The notes: generated by a model not told the origin, from the letters alone. Shown: positions 26,984-34,909, numbered from the stretch's first letter. The stretch: DNA of 64,000 bases from Rhodospirillales bacterium (GCA_019634165.1 JAHQVT010000008.1:62001-126000); one strand, 5' to 3'. Numbers and translations: made by a program.

Positions 26984-27655
26984 TTAGCTAATTGGGCGAC
27001 CGGTCACACTGCTGAGTTCCATTTCGCGGACAATGTCACCGGCCTGATTAGTGACTGTCGCGCTATAGGTGCCACGCGGGGTTTGCGTGAGTTCGCCAAG
27101 TTTAAGTTCGCCGTTGCCAAACCGGATTACCATGGCATTGGCCAGCAAGGTCATCTGATCGGCGGTGAATTTACGGTCATAGCGTTCTGCCTTATCCGGG
27201 CGGGGCATTAGTTTGCGCAAGCTCCGGCGTTCATCGCGGTCCATACGGCCGGTTTTGGCGTCAAACTTGATCACCTCAACAACGCCGCCTTGCGCATTAA
27301 CCAGAAGAACATCAATCTTGCCCGGTTCTTCGGCCAAAAGTGCATCACCGGTTTTAAGATCAGACACGTTGGTTTTCAAAAGCATCGCATCAATCAAAAT
27401 GCGTGCTTCTGCTGGTGTAAGGGGAACGGCACGCACGCGGTCTTCGCGATTGTGCTTGCCACCTTTGCCATGTTCGCCGCGCTGACCGTCAAATTTGGGC
27501 CCACCGTGATGGCCGCCGTCAAACATGGCCCATTCACTTGGTCCACCGTGTCCACCATTCCCACCTTGGCCGGCATAAGCAACGGCAATCGGGGTGGCAA
27601 TCAAAGCAGACGCAATCAGGCTTGCTGCGATTTTAAGTTGGGTTTTGCGTTTCAT
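26984..27655 (-). CDS. Secreted His/Gly-rich protein with two PepSY-like repeats
   Basis: 223 residues from ATG 27655, where GAGGT lies six bases upstream; an ATG 12 bases earlier overlaps that ribosome site. A signal peptide (LIASALIATPIAVAYA) is followed by a Gly/His-rich stretch (GGNGGHGG, GGHHGGPKFDGQRGEHGKGG) that could bind metal, a basic segment, then two similar units: ARILIDAMLL...ITGRMD-type (about 90-150) and MTLLANAMVI...VTGRPI-type (about 165-223). Each unit ends with a V..V.FD..TGR or M.LSSVTGR pattern like PepSY domains. It is divergent from a response regulator and sensor kinase, suggesting it is their target or their sensory partner. Confidence 0.6.
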   Translation of the reverse strand: MKRKTQLKIAASLIASALIATPIAVAYAGQGGNGGHGGPSEWAMFDGGHHGGPKFDGQRGEHGKGGKHNREDRVRAVPLTPAEARILIDAMLLKTNVSDLKTGDALLAEEPGKIDVLLVNAQGGVVEVIKFDAKTGRMDRDERRSLRKLMPRPDKAERYDRKFTADQMTLLANAMVIRFGNGELKLGELTQTPRGTYSATVTNQAGDIVREMELSSVTGRPIS

Positions 27656-27777
27656 CGTGGACCTCATTTTGGTTGGGGGCAGTATTCGTTGAGGTCGGTT
27701 ATCGCCGATGATTGTCGCGAAATGATCCCGAAGAACGGGCTAAATGGTCGCAAGATTTGGCAAATCGCCGAAATGCG

Positions 27778-27795
27778 ACAAATTGATACAAATTG
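27778..27795. promoter_or_regulatory. Direct repeat, probable response-regulator binding site
   Basis: ACAAATTG occurs twice with a 10-base step (27778-27785 and 27788-27795), one helical turn apart, in the 200-base region between the divergent secreted-protein and response-regulator genes. OmpR/PhoP-type regulators bind such direct repeats. Confidence 0.5.
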
Positions 27796-27863
27796 CCATT
27801 TTTGCCCTGATTGCCAACGCGGTAGGGTAAGCTCAACACAACGTTTGACCCATGGGACCATTT

Positions 27864-28589
27864 ATGAGCGATCAGCCGCATATTCTTGTCGTCGATGACC
27901 ACCGTGATATTCGCGATCTTTTGGGGCGCTATTTGCGTCAGCACGAATATCGCGTGTCATTGGCATCTGACGGGCGCGAATTGCGCCGCATGATGGCCGA
28001 TGATCTTTCGCCCGATCTGATCGTGCTTGATTTGATGATGCCCGGTGAAGACGGGCTTAGCCTGTGTCGTTGGCTGCGCGAAAATTATGATGTGCCGGTT
28101 GTGATGTTAACCGCCCTTGGCGAAGAAACCGACCGGATCATTGGCCTTGAAATGGGCGCGGATGATTATTTGGCAAAGCCGTTTAACCCGCGTGAATTGC
28201 TTGCGCGGATCAAGGCGGTGATGCGCCGTGCGCAAAGCTTGCCCGTCGGGCGCAAAGGACCGCTTCCAAGTGGCGAGGTTCATTTTGATCGTTGGGTTCT
28301 CGATCGCACGCGCCATGAATTGCGCGATGGCAATGACGTTGTCTTGCCGCTCAGTTCCGGGGAATACGGGTTGCTGTGTGCCTTTGTCGAACATCCCAAT
28401 ATGGTGCTTAACCGTGATCAGTTGCTTGATCTTACCCGTGGGCGCGAAGCCGTCCCGTTTGATCGCAGCATCGATAATCAGGTTAGCCGTCTGCGCAAAA
28501 AAATTGAACCTGACGCCAAGAACCCGGTTTTGATCAAAACCGTCTGGGGCGGGGGATATATGTTTACCTGCGAGGTGGTCGAAAAATGA
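27864..28589 (+). CDS. OmpR-family response regulator
   Basis: 241 residues from ATG 27864 (GGGA seven bases upstream; an earlier in-frame ATG at 27852 contains that site). Receiver domain 1-120: acidic pocket D11-D12, phospho-acceptor D56 in LIVLDLMMPGEDG, K near 105 in YLAKPFNPREL. The C-terminal winged helix (about 140-240) ends with VSRLRKKIEPD and TVWGGGYMF. Its stop overlaps the kinase start as ATGA. Phosphorylation by the kinase should switch on DNA binding; the 10-bp-spaced repeat upstream is a likely site. Confidence 0.95.
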   Translation: MSDQPHILVVDDHRDIRDLLGRYLRQHEYRVSLASDGRELRRMMADDLSPDLIVLDLMMPGEDGLSLCRWLRENYDVPVVMLTALGEETDRIIGLEMGADDYLAKPFNPRELLARIKAVMRRAQSLPVGRKGPLPSGEVHFDRWVLDRTRHELRDGNDVVLPLSSGEYGLLCAFVEHPNMVLNRDQLLDLTRGREAVPFDRSIDNQVSRLRKKIEPDAKNPVLIKTVWGGGYMFTCEVVEK

Positions 28590-30271
28590 CCACGCGCCAG
28601 CTTATCAAACGCCTGTGGCCACAAAGCCTGACTGCGCAACTGGTGTGCCTGTTGTTGGGCGCGATCATCTTGACCCATATTGTGTTGGGTGTGCTGTTGG
28701 CCGAAGAACGCCGGGATGCTTTGGCATCGGAACGGCGGGGCAATGCATTGACCCGAATTGCCGCAATTTCGCGCATTTTGACCACGACGCCGCGCGAAAA
28801 CTGGCACGATGTATTGCGGGTTGCCCAATCCCCGCAAACCCGATTGCGGCTGGTTGATGCGCCAAGGTTTGAGGCCAAGCATAGCGTGAACGCCGAACGG
28901 TTGACCGCGCGTTTAAACGACTTCCTTGCGACATCAGTTGATGCGCCGGGGTGGGTCAATATTCTGTCAGAAGATGCGTGCTGGGCAGAAAAAAAGTCGC
29001 TTCGCAAAGAACAAAAAGCCTATTTCGAAGGCCAGAACGGACAATTTGACCGAGACGCAGAACCGCAGTTTGATACGCGATCAGACCTTGCTGATCATGA
29101 AGATGCCGAGGACGTCCTTGAAGACGCGATGGAGGCAAGGCAAGAAGCCCTGTTGGCCCGCGGGCGTGATAAGCCGCATCGTAATGGCGAGGACAAAGCA
29201 CCTTGGTCGCTGCGCTATCTGGACCACTTTGATTGTCATGGTTCACCCGTGATGCAACTTGTTGTTCCGATTACTTCGATTGTTTCGGGATCGGATGTTT
29301 CCAATGTTGCGGAGCCTAATGTTGCCGGGCCTAATATTGCTGCGCCCAATTCAGGTCCGACAATCTGGCTCGAAGCCATGATTGGCGGTATGATGCCGCC
29401 GCCTTGGTTTGTGTTTGATAATTTGCTGCGTGTTCTTTTATCGGCCCTTGTTATTGGCGTGATTACCTTCTTCCTTGCCCGTCGTATTTCGCGGTCATGG
29501 GGTGTTTTGGCCCGCGCAGCAGACCGGGTGGGGCGGGGGGATTATCCCGAACCAGTGCCCGAAACGGGTCCGATTGAAATCAGACGTGCGGCAAAGGCAT
29601 TTAACCGGATGACCGCCCGTCTGAAACGGTTTGTCGAAGACCGCACCCGGATGTTGGCGGCAATCTCGCACGATCTACGCACCCCGATCACATCCCTTCG
29701 GTTGCGGGCCGAATTTGTCGATGATCCGGAAAACCGTGCGCGGATCATTGAAACGCTTGATGAAATGGAACAGATGGTCGAAGCGGCCATGGCATTTGCC
29801 CGCGAAGAAACCGCAAATGAAGAAACCCGCAAGATCAATATGACTGCATTGGTTGAATCCGCGGTCGAAGATCTTGTTGAAACAGGCCGACCGATTTCCT
29901 TTACCGGTGATGGGGATGCACGGGTCTATCCGTGCCGGCCACTTTCGGTCAAACGGGCATTTGGCAATTTGATTTCGAATGCGCTTAGTTTTGGTGATCA
30001 TGTGGAAGTCGCCGTCCGCGATGCGGATGACGGCGGGCTTTGGATCGAAATTGCCGATGATGGTCCGGGCATTCCGGTCGATAAGCGCGAACAAGTGTTC
30101 GAACCGTTCTTTAGAATTGAAGAATCACGCAATCGTGATACCGGGGGGATTGGCCTTGGAATGGCGATCGCACGCACAGCTATTCGTGCCCATGGTGGGG
30201 AAATATACCTTGAAGACGCCCCGCAGGGCGGGCTTTTAGCCCGTATCTATCTGCCGCCGGTGCGATTGTAA
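28586..30271 (+). CDS. Membrane sensor histidine kinase
   Basis: 561 residues. Membrane helix 1 (about 14-40), a large periplasmic part (about 41-275), membrane helix 2 (about 280-302), HAMP, then the dimerisation domain with phospho-acceptor H361 in AAISHDLRTPITSL and an ATPase domain with NLISNALSFG (N box), DDGPGIP (G1) and GGIGLGMAIA (G2). The EnvZ-like ISHDLRTPI box pairs it with the OmpR-family regulator before it. The periplasmic part is acidic and carries a small repeat of the form VAEPN-VAGPN-IAAPN near 236-252. Signal unknown; the divergent His-rich secreted protein hints at a metal or envelope cue. Confidence 0.94.
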   Translation: MTTRQLIKRLWPQSLTAQLVCLLLGAIILTHIVLGVLLAEERRDALASERRGNALTRIAAISRILTTTPRENWHDVLRVAQSPQTRLRLVDAPRFEAKHSVNAERLTARLNDFLATSVDAPGWVNILSEDACWAEKKSLRKEQKAYFEGQNGQFDRDAEPQFDTRSDLADHEDAEDVLEDAMEARQEALLARGRDKPHRNGEDKAPWSLRYLDHFDCHGSPVMQLVVPITSIVSGSDVSNVAEPNVAGPNIAAPNSGPTIWLEAMIGGMMPPPWFVFDNLLRVLLSALVIGVITFFLARRISRSWGVLARAADRVGRGDYPEPVPETGPIEIRRAAKAFNRMTARLKRFVEDRTRMLAAISHDLRTPITSLRLRAEFVDDPENRARIIETLDEMEQMVEAAMAFAREETANEETRKINMTALVESAVEDLVETGRPISFTGDGDARVYPCRPLSVKRAFGNLISNALSFGDHVEVAVRDADDGGLWIEIADDGPGIPVDKREQVFEPFFRIEESRNRDTGGIGLGMAIARTAIRAHGGEIYLEDAPQGGLLARIYLPPVRL

Positions 30272-30628
30272 CAGCAGGCTAATTTGCCGAATATTTTTTA
30301 AGATTGTCTGCGATTCCAGTAGGTTATGATTTTTTCCAATATTGGCCTTGCTTTTTTAATGACCAATAGTCATTTGTGTGCGGGAAATAACGTGTTTCCA
30401 AATCAACAATTGCTAAATGGCATTGCTGTTCTATTTAAGGTTTTCACTTCATTTAATGGCTAAGATGGCGCCAGAACAGAAAAGAGATGTTAGAGTCCTG
30501 ACCTTGGAATGTTGCAAAACGTCGGGGGCTTTCCCCGGCAAGGGGACTGACCGGACCATCTTTACCATTGAATTAAGTACAAACCCAAAGCGATGCAAAA
30601 TACAGCATGAAAATGGACGGAGCGGCCA
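30272..30628. other. Intergenic region before the nucleotide cyclase gene
   Basis: About 350 bases, AT-rich in the first half. No supported gene and no clear terminator after the kinase gene. GGGGGCTTTCCCCGGCAAGGGG near 30528-30545 is GC-rich and partly self-complementary (GGGGGCTTTCCCC). The cyclase promoter must be here, but no motif is convincing. Confidence 0.4.
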
Positions 30629-31933
30629 ATGAGCAAGAATGACCCCCAAACAGCCGTCGTGACATCGTTACCCGGGACCAATAATGCCCAGGCTGCGCGT
30701 GGTTTTGTGCGTTCGGTCAATGACTGGCTGATGGAATGTGCGCTTGATGATACCGACATCAGCGAACTTCTTGCAGGCATGGTTAGCCGTCTGGTTGCAT
30801 CAGGCATCCCGATTGACCGGGTTATGGTGGCCTTCAAGACCTTGCACCCCCTTTACGAAGGGGTTTCTTACATCTGGTCCAAGGAAGCCGGTTGCGTCGA
30901 ACGTTCCACCCATATGGGGGTTGGGGATAAAGATAAAGACTGGGCGGAAAGTCCGATGAAATGGATGCTTGAAAATGATGTCAGCTTCATGCGCCGTCAT
31001 TTGATTGGTCCGGGGGCTGTTCTTGATTTCCCTGTACTTGAAAGTTTCCGCCGCAACCGCGGGACGGACTATTATGCGCTAATGACGCCGTTTGTGACGC
31101 ACCGTGACAGCACGCTTGATAGCAACCGTATCTTCATGACCTACCTTACCCGACGGCCAAGCGGTTTTTCCGACGAAGATCTTGCAACCCTATCTGGTAT
31201 CCAGCGTCGCTTTGCCGTGTCGTGCAAGATGCGGATCACCCATGAAGAAACCAGCACCATTCTTGAAACCTATCTGGGGTCAGATGCTGGCAGCCGTGTG
31301 CGCAACGGTCAGATCAAACTTGGCGACAGTACCAAAACCCGTGCGGTGATTTGGTTCTCGGATATGCGCAATTCGACCTCGGTTGCGACCCATGTTGGCG
31401 ATGAAGCCTTCATGGGCGAAATGAATGATTTCTTCTCGGCGACGGCCGGGGCGGTGCTTAAACATGGTGGGCAGGTTCTGCGCTATATCGGGGATGCCAC
31501 ATTGGCGATCTTCCCGATTGATGATGATGAAAAAAGTTTGGAAAATGCCTGTGTTGCCGCCCTTTATGCCGCAGCCGAAGCACAGCTTAATATCGACGAG
31601 CTAAATGCCAAACGTGAAGAACAGGGCAAGCCGCCATTTGATTATGGGTTGGGAATGCATGTTGGCGATGTGATTTACGGCAATGTCGGTGTTCCTGAAC
31701 GCGTCGATTTCACCGTTGTTGGTCAGGCCGCAAACGAAGCCGCCCGGATCGAGCAATTGACCAAACAGCTTGGCAAACGCGTTCTGGTCAGCCAAACCGT
31801 TGCAAACTTCATTTCCTGTCCGACGGTCGAGATGGGGGCATATGAACTTCAGGGAACTGGCGTCAGTGTTAAGCTGTTTGCCCCGGACTTTTCCGAAGCC
31901 TGCCACCGGATCGAATTGATGCGGGCGGGGTAA
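30629..31933 (+). CDS. Class III adenylate/guanylate cyclase with N-terminal sensory region
   Basis: 434 residues, start supported by GGAG eight to nine bases upstream. The first 220 residues form a globular, probably sensory, region seen in many alphaproteobacterial cyclases (LLAGMVSRLVASGIPIDRVMVAFKTLHPLYEG). The cyclase domain spans about 235-425: metal-binding Asp in WFSDMRNST (near 244), the second in YIGDATLAIFPI, and the transition-state region FTVVGQAANEAARIEQL. It has no membrane helix and should be soluble. It makes cAMP (or cGMP) in response to an unknown signal. Substrate-choice residues cannot be assigned confidently by eye. Confidence 0.92.
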   Translation: MSKNDPQTAVVTSLPGTNNAQAARGFVRSVNDWLMECALDDTDISELLAGMVSRLVASGIPIDRVMVAFKTLHPLYEGVSYIWSKEAGCVERSTHMGVGDKDKDWAESPMKWMLENDVSFMRRHLIGPGAVLDFPVLESFRRNRGTDYYALMTPFVTHRDSTLDSNRIFMTYLTRRPSGFSDEDLATLSGIQRRFAVSCKMRITHEETSTILETYLGSDAGSRVRNGQIKLGDSTKTRAVIWFSDMRNSTSVATHVGDEAFMGEMNDFFSATAGAVLKHGGQVLRYIGDATLAIFPIDDDEKSLENACVAALYAAAEAQLNIDELNAKREEQGKPPFDYGLGMHVGDVIYGNVGVPERVDFTVVGQAANEAARIEQLTKQLGKRVLVSQTVANFISCPTVEMGAYELQGTGVSVKLFAPDFSEACHRIELMRAG

Positions 31934-31949
31934 TTGATGCAGACATTCT

Positions 31950-32001
31950 TTCAATGACAAAGACCAGATCACGTATTCGCGGTCTGGTCTTTGTCATTGA
32001 A
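31950..32001. terminator. 19-bp perfect hairpin between convergent cyclase and reb genes
   Basis: TTCAATGACAAAGACCAGA and its exact complement are separated by a 14-base loop. The unusually long perfect stem lies 17 bases after the cyclase stop and 36 bases after the last gene of the reb cluster. It lacks a T-run on either side; it probably ends or stabilises both transcripts. Confidence 0.6.
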
Positions 32002-32036
32002 GGGATGGTGTGTTAACGGCTTGGCGACAACCCAAT

Positions 32037-32624
32037 TTAAGCCAGACTATCAAAGTCCTTCACAACACCACTTGCGGCCTCGCCAACGCCAGCAAAGGTT
32101 TTTTGGGCGTCGGTGACAGCTTGGGTTGCGGCCTTGATGATGTCGGCATAAGGGTCGACTTCTTTGGTTGCCAGCATTTTCTGCATGGCGACACCGGTGG
32201 TGGCCGATGCCATCGACATGATGTTGCGCATATAGTCGGTTGAATCCTGCACCGCATAGGCCGCTGCTTGGGCGACCTTCTGATAGGCAACCCCGTTGGC
32301 ACCAGGGATCGCACCATTAAGAACCGCATGGTTGGTGGTGCCAACGGCCTGAACGATTTGCGGATTAAGTGCGGTGCTAAGCGGTGGGGTGCTGGCCGGG
32401 GCCGCGGGGGCCTCGCCGCTGGCGCTGGGAGATGATCCATCCGATGCACTGCCGCCTTCAGACGAACTGTCAGAAGAACCATCAGAACTGCTATCGCCGC
32501 TTGAACTGCTGCTATCAGCACTTTTGGCGTCATCGCTGCCCTTCGGCGTGGTCGCACTCGCATCGCTGCTTTTATCGTCGGCGCTGCCAGATGCATCGTT
32601 TGCGGTTTTATCTTCGTCTGCCAT
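32037..32624 (-). CDS. RebB-like R-body protein with Ser/Asp-rich N-terminal extension
   Basis: 195 residues from ATG 32624, with GAGGT seven bases upstream (an ATG 12 bases earlier overlaps it). Residues 1 to about 85 are low-complexity, rich in Ser, Asp, Ala and Pro, and acidic. From about 87 the sequence follows the RebB pattern: NPQIVQAVGTTNHAVLNGAI, then GVAYQKVAQAAAYAVQDSTDYM and TTGVAMQKMLA, aligning with the QITDAVTQTNVKVLG core of its neighbours. A helical tail follows. Most divergent and last of eight reb paralogues. The acidic tail could cap, space or solubilise a filament. The sequence downstream of the preceding rebB gene shows no promoter motif of the cluster type. Confidence 0.7.
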   Translation of the reverse strand: MADEDKTANDASGSADDKSSDASATTPKGSDDAKSADSSSSSGDSSSDGSSDSSSEGGSASDGSSPSASGEAPAAPASTPPLSTALNPQIVQAVGTTNHAVLNGAIPGANGVAYQKVAQAAAYAVQDSTDYMRNIMSMASATTGVAMQKMLATKEVDPYADIIKAATQAVTDAQKTFAGVGEAASGVVKDFDSLA

Positions 32625-32727
32625 CGTGAACCTCATGCGGGGCTGGTGGATGTGCCGGTGCTGCTGCTTTTGATGCTGCTGCTGTGGTCATAAGCAATAG
32701 GCTAGCGAGATAGGCGGATGGGTTGGC

Positions 32728-32988
32728 CTATTTTTCTCCGCCACCGCCGCCCATGCCACCACCTGAACTGTCCAGGATCATTTTGCATGCGCTTGATGTG
32801 ACGGCATTGCCGATTTGCTGCAGGCCACCTTGCGTTTGCATGGCGTTTTGCATCGACAGACTGATGGAATGTGCCATCGTCTGATACACAAGGCCCATGG
32901 CCTGTGCTGGCGCCTCACCAAGAACCTTGACGTTGGTCTGTGTTACGGCGTCGGTTATTTGTGAATTTACAGGGGTGTTGTCTGCCAT
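32728..32988 (-). CDS. RebB family R-body protein
   Basis: 86 residues. RebB core at 6-70: PVNSQITDAVTQTNVKVLGE, APAQAMGLVYQTMAHS, then MQNAMQTQGGLQQIGNAV. A Gly-rich tail (GGGMGGGGG) ends the protein. RebB proteins polymerise into R-bodies, refractile protein ribbons coiled inside the cell that can unroll into long tubes. It starts 59 bases after the preceding reb gene, with no separate promoter motif, so it is probably read with it. Confidence 0.9.
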   Translation of the reverse strand: MADNTPVNSQITDAVTQTNVKVLGEAPAQAMGLVYQTMAHSISLSMQNAMQTQGGLQQIGNAVTSSACKMILDSSGGGMGGGGGEK

Positions 32989-33047
32989 TTCACGCCCTCA
33001 TGTTGATGACCATTGTCCGGCGCAGAGTTACCGGACGGGTCAGGTGC

Positions 33048-33371
33048 CTAGCGGCGGGTTGCTGCCAAAATAACCAAGAGTGTCAATAACGTATCGGCGT
33101 TGTCAGATCGGCCAAGCTTGGCCGTTGCCTGTGCGCCAGCCATGGTATTGACCGAATAAAGCTGCATTACGCCCTGATTGGTTGCTGCCTGCGAACAAAT
33201 CGATGCTTGTTGCTGTGCCTGAACGGCATTCTGGAACAGGATCGATGTTGAATGTGCGGCACTTTGATAGATCGAACCCATTGCATTGGCGGGCGCTGAT
33301 CCAAGTACACTAACCGAGCTTTGTGTAACTGCGTCGGTAATCTGACCGTTCACCGGGGTTGGAATAGCCAT
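33048..33371 (-). CDS. RebB family R-body protein
   Basis: 107 residues: PVNGQITDAVTQSSVSVLGS, APANAMGSIYQSAAHSTSIL, FQNAVQAQQQASICSQAATN and QGVMQLYSVNTMAGAQATAK. The last part (SQAATNQGV, YSV-TMA) is shared with the copies at 34574 and 35134, making these three a long subtype, while the copies at 32728 and 33448 are short. It contains one Cys not seen in the others. It has its own cluster-type promoter at 33414-33438, 43 bases before the start. Confidence 0.92.
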   Translation of the reverse strand: MAIPTPVNGQITDAVTQSSVSVLGSAPANAMGSIYQSAAHSTSILFQNAVQAQQQASICSQAATNQGVMQLYSVNTMAGAQATAKLGRSDNADTLLTLLVILAATRR

Positions 33372-33413
33372 GATATCCTCCGAAAAGGCGGTCCGGGTGA
33401 CCGCACATCTTTA

Positions 33414-33438
33414 GACGCGCAACGCGCAGATTTGTGAT
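33414..33438 (-). promoter_or_regulatory. Cluster promoter motif 6 (ATCACAAAT-N12-CGTC)
   Basis: Minus strand: ATCACAAAT, 12 bases, CGTC. Same two boxes and spacing as five other sites in this cluster. CGTC ends 42 bases before the rebB start at 33371. Confidence 0.75.
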
Positions 33439-33447
33439 CAAGTTTTG

Positions 33448-33672
33448 CTAGCCAGCTTGCGCCGTTATCATGGCAACAAGCTTTGATGTCGACGTATTGA
33501 CGACTTGCTGCATGTTGCCTTGGACGAGTGTGGCGTTTTCCATTGCAAGTCCGGTGGCATGAGAATGCGACTGCAGTGCAATCGACACAGCCTGTGCCGG
33601 ACTTTCACCCAAAACCTTGACGTTGGTTTGGGTAACCGCATCGGTGACTTGTGGATTGACGATGTCGTTCAT
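33448..33672 (-). CDS. RebB family R-body protein (short form)
   Basis: 74 residues, the shortest copy: NPQVTDAVTQTNVKVLGESP, AQAVSIALQSHSHATGLAM, ENATLVQGNMQQVVNTSTSK. It keeps the core but ends soon after it. It lies 43 bases downstream of the stop of the alternative frame of the previous gene and has no separate promoter motif, so it is probably co-transcribed with the genes at 34143 and 33808. Confidence 0.9.
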   Translation of the reverse strand: MNDIVNPQVTDAVTQTNVKVLGESPAQAVSIALQSHSHATGLAMENATLVQGNMQQVVNTSTSKLVAMITAQAG

Positions 33673-33715
33673 GTTACGGCCTTTGTGATCAGGGTCATGA
33701 GTTTTGGTGGACTGA

Positions 33716-33886
33716 TCAGGTTGGTCCTGTCAGTTGATCCCACCAGTTGCCTTCTGATTCCCCAGTCTCTTTCTCATCCGAGGATGGCGCGCCGGTTGGC
33801 GCTGCCATCAGGTCGGATTGTTGTTTGGATCCGGCGTTGCCTTGACTGCTTGACGCGGTGTTAGCTGGGGAGAGGAAAAAAAATTT
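33716..33886 (-). other. Alternative C-terminus in the -1 frame behind an AAA-T8 slippery tract
   Basis: On the minus strand AAATTTTTTTT (33886-33876) lies in the reb gene that starts at 34131. In the main frame the codons are CCA-AAT-TTT-TTT-TCC and the protein ends at 33808. A one-base backward slip gives AAA-TTT-TTT-TTC and continues for about 54 residues: Ser/Gln-rich, then acidic, ending NWWDQLTGPT with TGA at 33716. That tail has codon usage like real genes and fills the otherwise empty gap before the next rebB. Fused product: 138 residues. Confidence 0.6.
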
Positions 33887-34131
33887 GGTTTGTCTTCCTG
33901 AATAGACAGGGTCGATTTTGCGCATTCCATGGTGGTCGCTAGACTGGCAACGGAAAGCTGTTGCTGTTCGTTGACCATATTCGCAAACAGAATGCCCTGC
34001 GCCTGTGCCTGGGAAAGATACGACTGCATCGTGCCCATTGCCGGGCCAGAACCAATCACGGTGGTATTGGTCTGGGTTACACCGTCCGTAATCTGTTCGT
34101 CGACTTCGTGTGCATCATTTTGGGTGCTCAT
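33808..34131 (-). CDS. RebB family R-body protein with internal slippery T8 tract
   Basis: 107 residues as read in one frame. The reb core is present: DEQITDGVTQTNTTVIGSGP, AMGTMQSYLSQAQAQGILFA, NMVNEQQQLSVASLATTM. After residue 82 it meets a run of eight T bases and ends with a short Pro/Asn-rich tail at 33808. In the -1 frame a longer, more natural tail continues to 33716. Either the run is variable (phase variation, sequencing slip) or the ribosome or polymerase slips to make two forms. It starts 11 bases after the reb gene at 34143 and shares its transcript. Confidence 0.8.
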   Translation of the reverse strand: MSTQNDAHEVDEQITDGVTQTNTTVIGSGPAMGTMQSYLSQAQAQGILFANMVNEQQQLSVASLATTMECAKSTLSIQEDKPNFFSSPQLTPRQAVKATPDPNNNPT

Positions 34132-34142
34132 TGGAATGTTCC

Positions 34143-34448
34143 TTATGAGTTACGACGGTTCATGAGTTGCTGGATGCTTTTGGTCATTGCTGTCATGCCG
34201 ACCATGGAGTTCTGTTTCTGTGAAGACACCATATTGGCCATCAAGACGTTCTGCGATTGTGTCTGGCCAAGCATTGCCTGAAGTGCTGAGTAACTTGGCC
34301 CGATGCCAATTGTCATGACATTGGTCATCGCAACGGCATCGGTGATCTGGTGGGCGACCCCGTGAACGGGCGACGCCGCAACGCCCACGGATTGCGTCTG
34401 GTTGGTCTGTGTATCGTCGTCGTCTTGCGTGGATTTCGCCGATGGCAT
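34143..34448 (-). CDS. RebB family R-body protein, divergent form
   Basis: 101 residues from ATG 34448, chosen because AAGGAGA lies six bases upstream; the frame runs further but through the promoter. An acidic, Gln/Asp/Thr-rich start (DDDDTQTNQTQ) precedes the core: HQITDAVAMTNVMTIGIGPS, YSALQAMLGQTQSQNVLMA, NMVSSQKQNSMVGMTAMTKS. With the gene at 33808 it forms a subtype having NVLMANMV/GILFANMV in place of the ENAV of the others. Promoter motif at 34489-34513. Confidence 0.85.
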   Translation of the reverse strand: MPSAKSTQDDDDTQTNQTQSVGVAASPVHGVAHQITDAVAMTNVMTIGIGPSYSALQAMLGQTQSQNVLMANMVSSQKQNSMVGMTAMTKSIQQLMNRRNS

Positions 34449-34488
34449 GACCGTCTCCTTGACTAGCGGAATGGATACGTATCGGTAT

Positions 34489-34513
34489 GACGCGGGGCGG
34501 AAAGGTTTGTGAT
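34489..34513 (-). promoter_or_regulatory. Cluster promoter motif 5 (ATCACAAAC-N12-CGTC)
   Basis: Minus strand: ATCACAAAC, 12 bases, CGTC, then AT. CGTC ends 40 bases before the reb start at 34448. It overlaps the end of the terminator hairpin of the preceding rebB gene. Confidence 0.75.
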
Positions 34514-34519
34514 AGAAAA

Positions 34520-34547
34520 AGCCCGGCAAGCTTTTGCATGCCGGGCT
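34520..34547 (-). terminator. Terminator of the rebB gene at 34574
   Basis: Minus strand stem AGCCCGGCA / TGCCGGGCT with a 10-base loop followed by TTTTC, 27 bases after the stop. Confidence 0.85.
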
Positions 34548-34573
34548 GGTTCGGCGGCGAAACCAATTTGAGG

Positions 34574-34909
34574 TTACGACACGGAAGTTCCGGTCGTCGC
34601 TTTAAGCGCCGACAACAGGGAAAGCATATTGTCAGGAACATCGCTTGAAGCGAGTTTGGATGTGGCCACTGCACCAGCCATGGTGTCGACAGAGTAAACC
34701 TGAATGACGCCTTGATTGGTTGCTGCCTGCGAAGAAATGCCGACCTGTTGCTGGGTACTGACAGCGTTCTCATAGAGAATGCCATGAGAATGCGCCAGCG
34801 ACTGGTAAAGCGAGCCCATGGCCATTGCCGGCGCGTCGCCCAATACCTTTACATTGGCTTGGGTGACTGCGTCGGTAATCATGCCATTGACCGGAGTGTT
34901 ATCAGCCAT
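34574..34909 (-). CDS. RebB family R-body protein (long subtype)
   Basis: 111 residues: PVNGMITDAVTQANVKVLGD, APAMAMGSLYQSLAHSHGIL, YENAVSTQQQVGISSQAATN, QGVIQVYSVDTMAGAVATSK and a tail DVPDNMLSLLSALKA. It is nearly identical in pattern to the copy at 35134, so the two arose by a recent duplication. It has its own promoter motif (34984-35008) and its own terminator (34520-34547), so it is a monocistronic unit. Confidence 0.93.
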   Translation of the reverse strand: MADNTPVNGMITDAVTQANVKVLGDAPAMAMGSLYQSLAHSHGILYENAVSTQQQVGISSQAATNQGVIQVYSVDTMAGAVATSKLASSDVPDNMLSLLSALKATTGTSVS

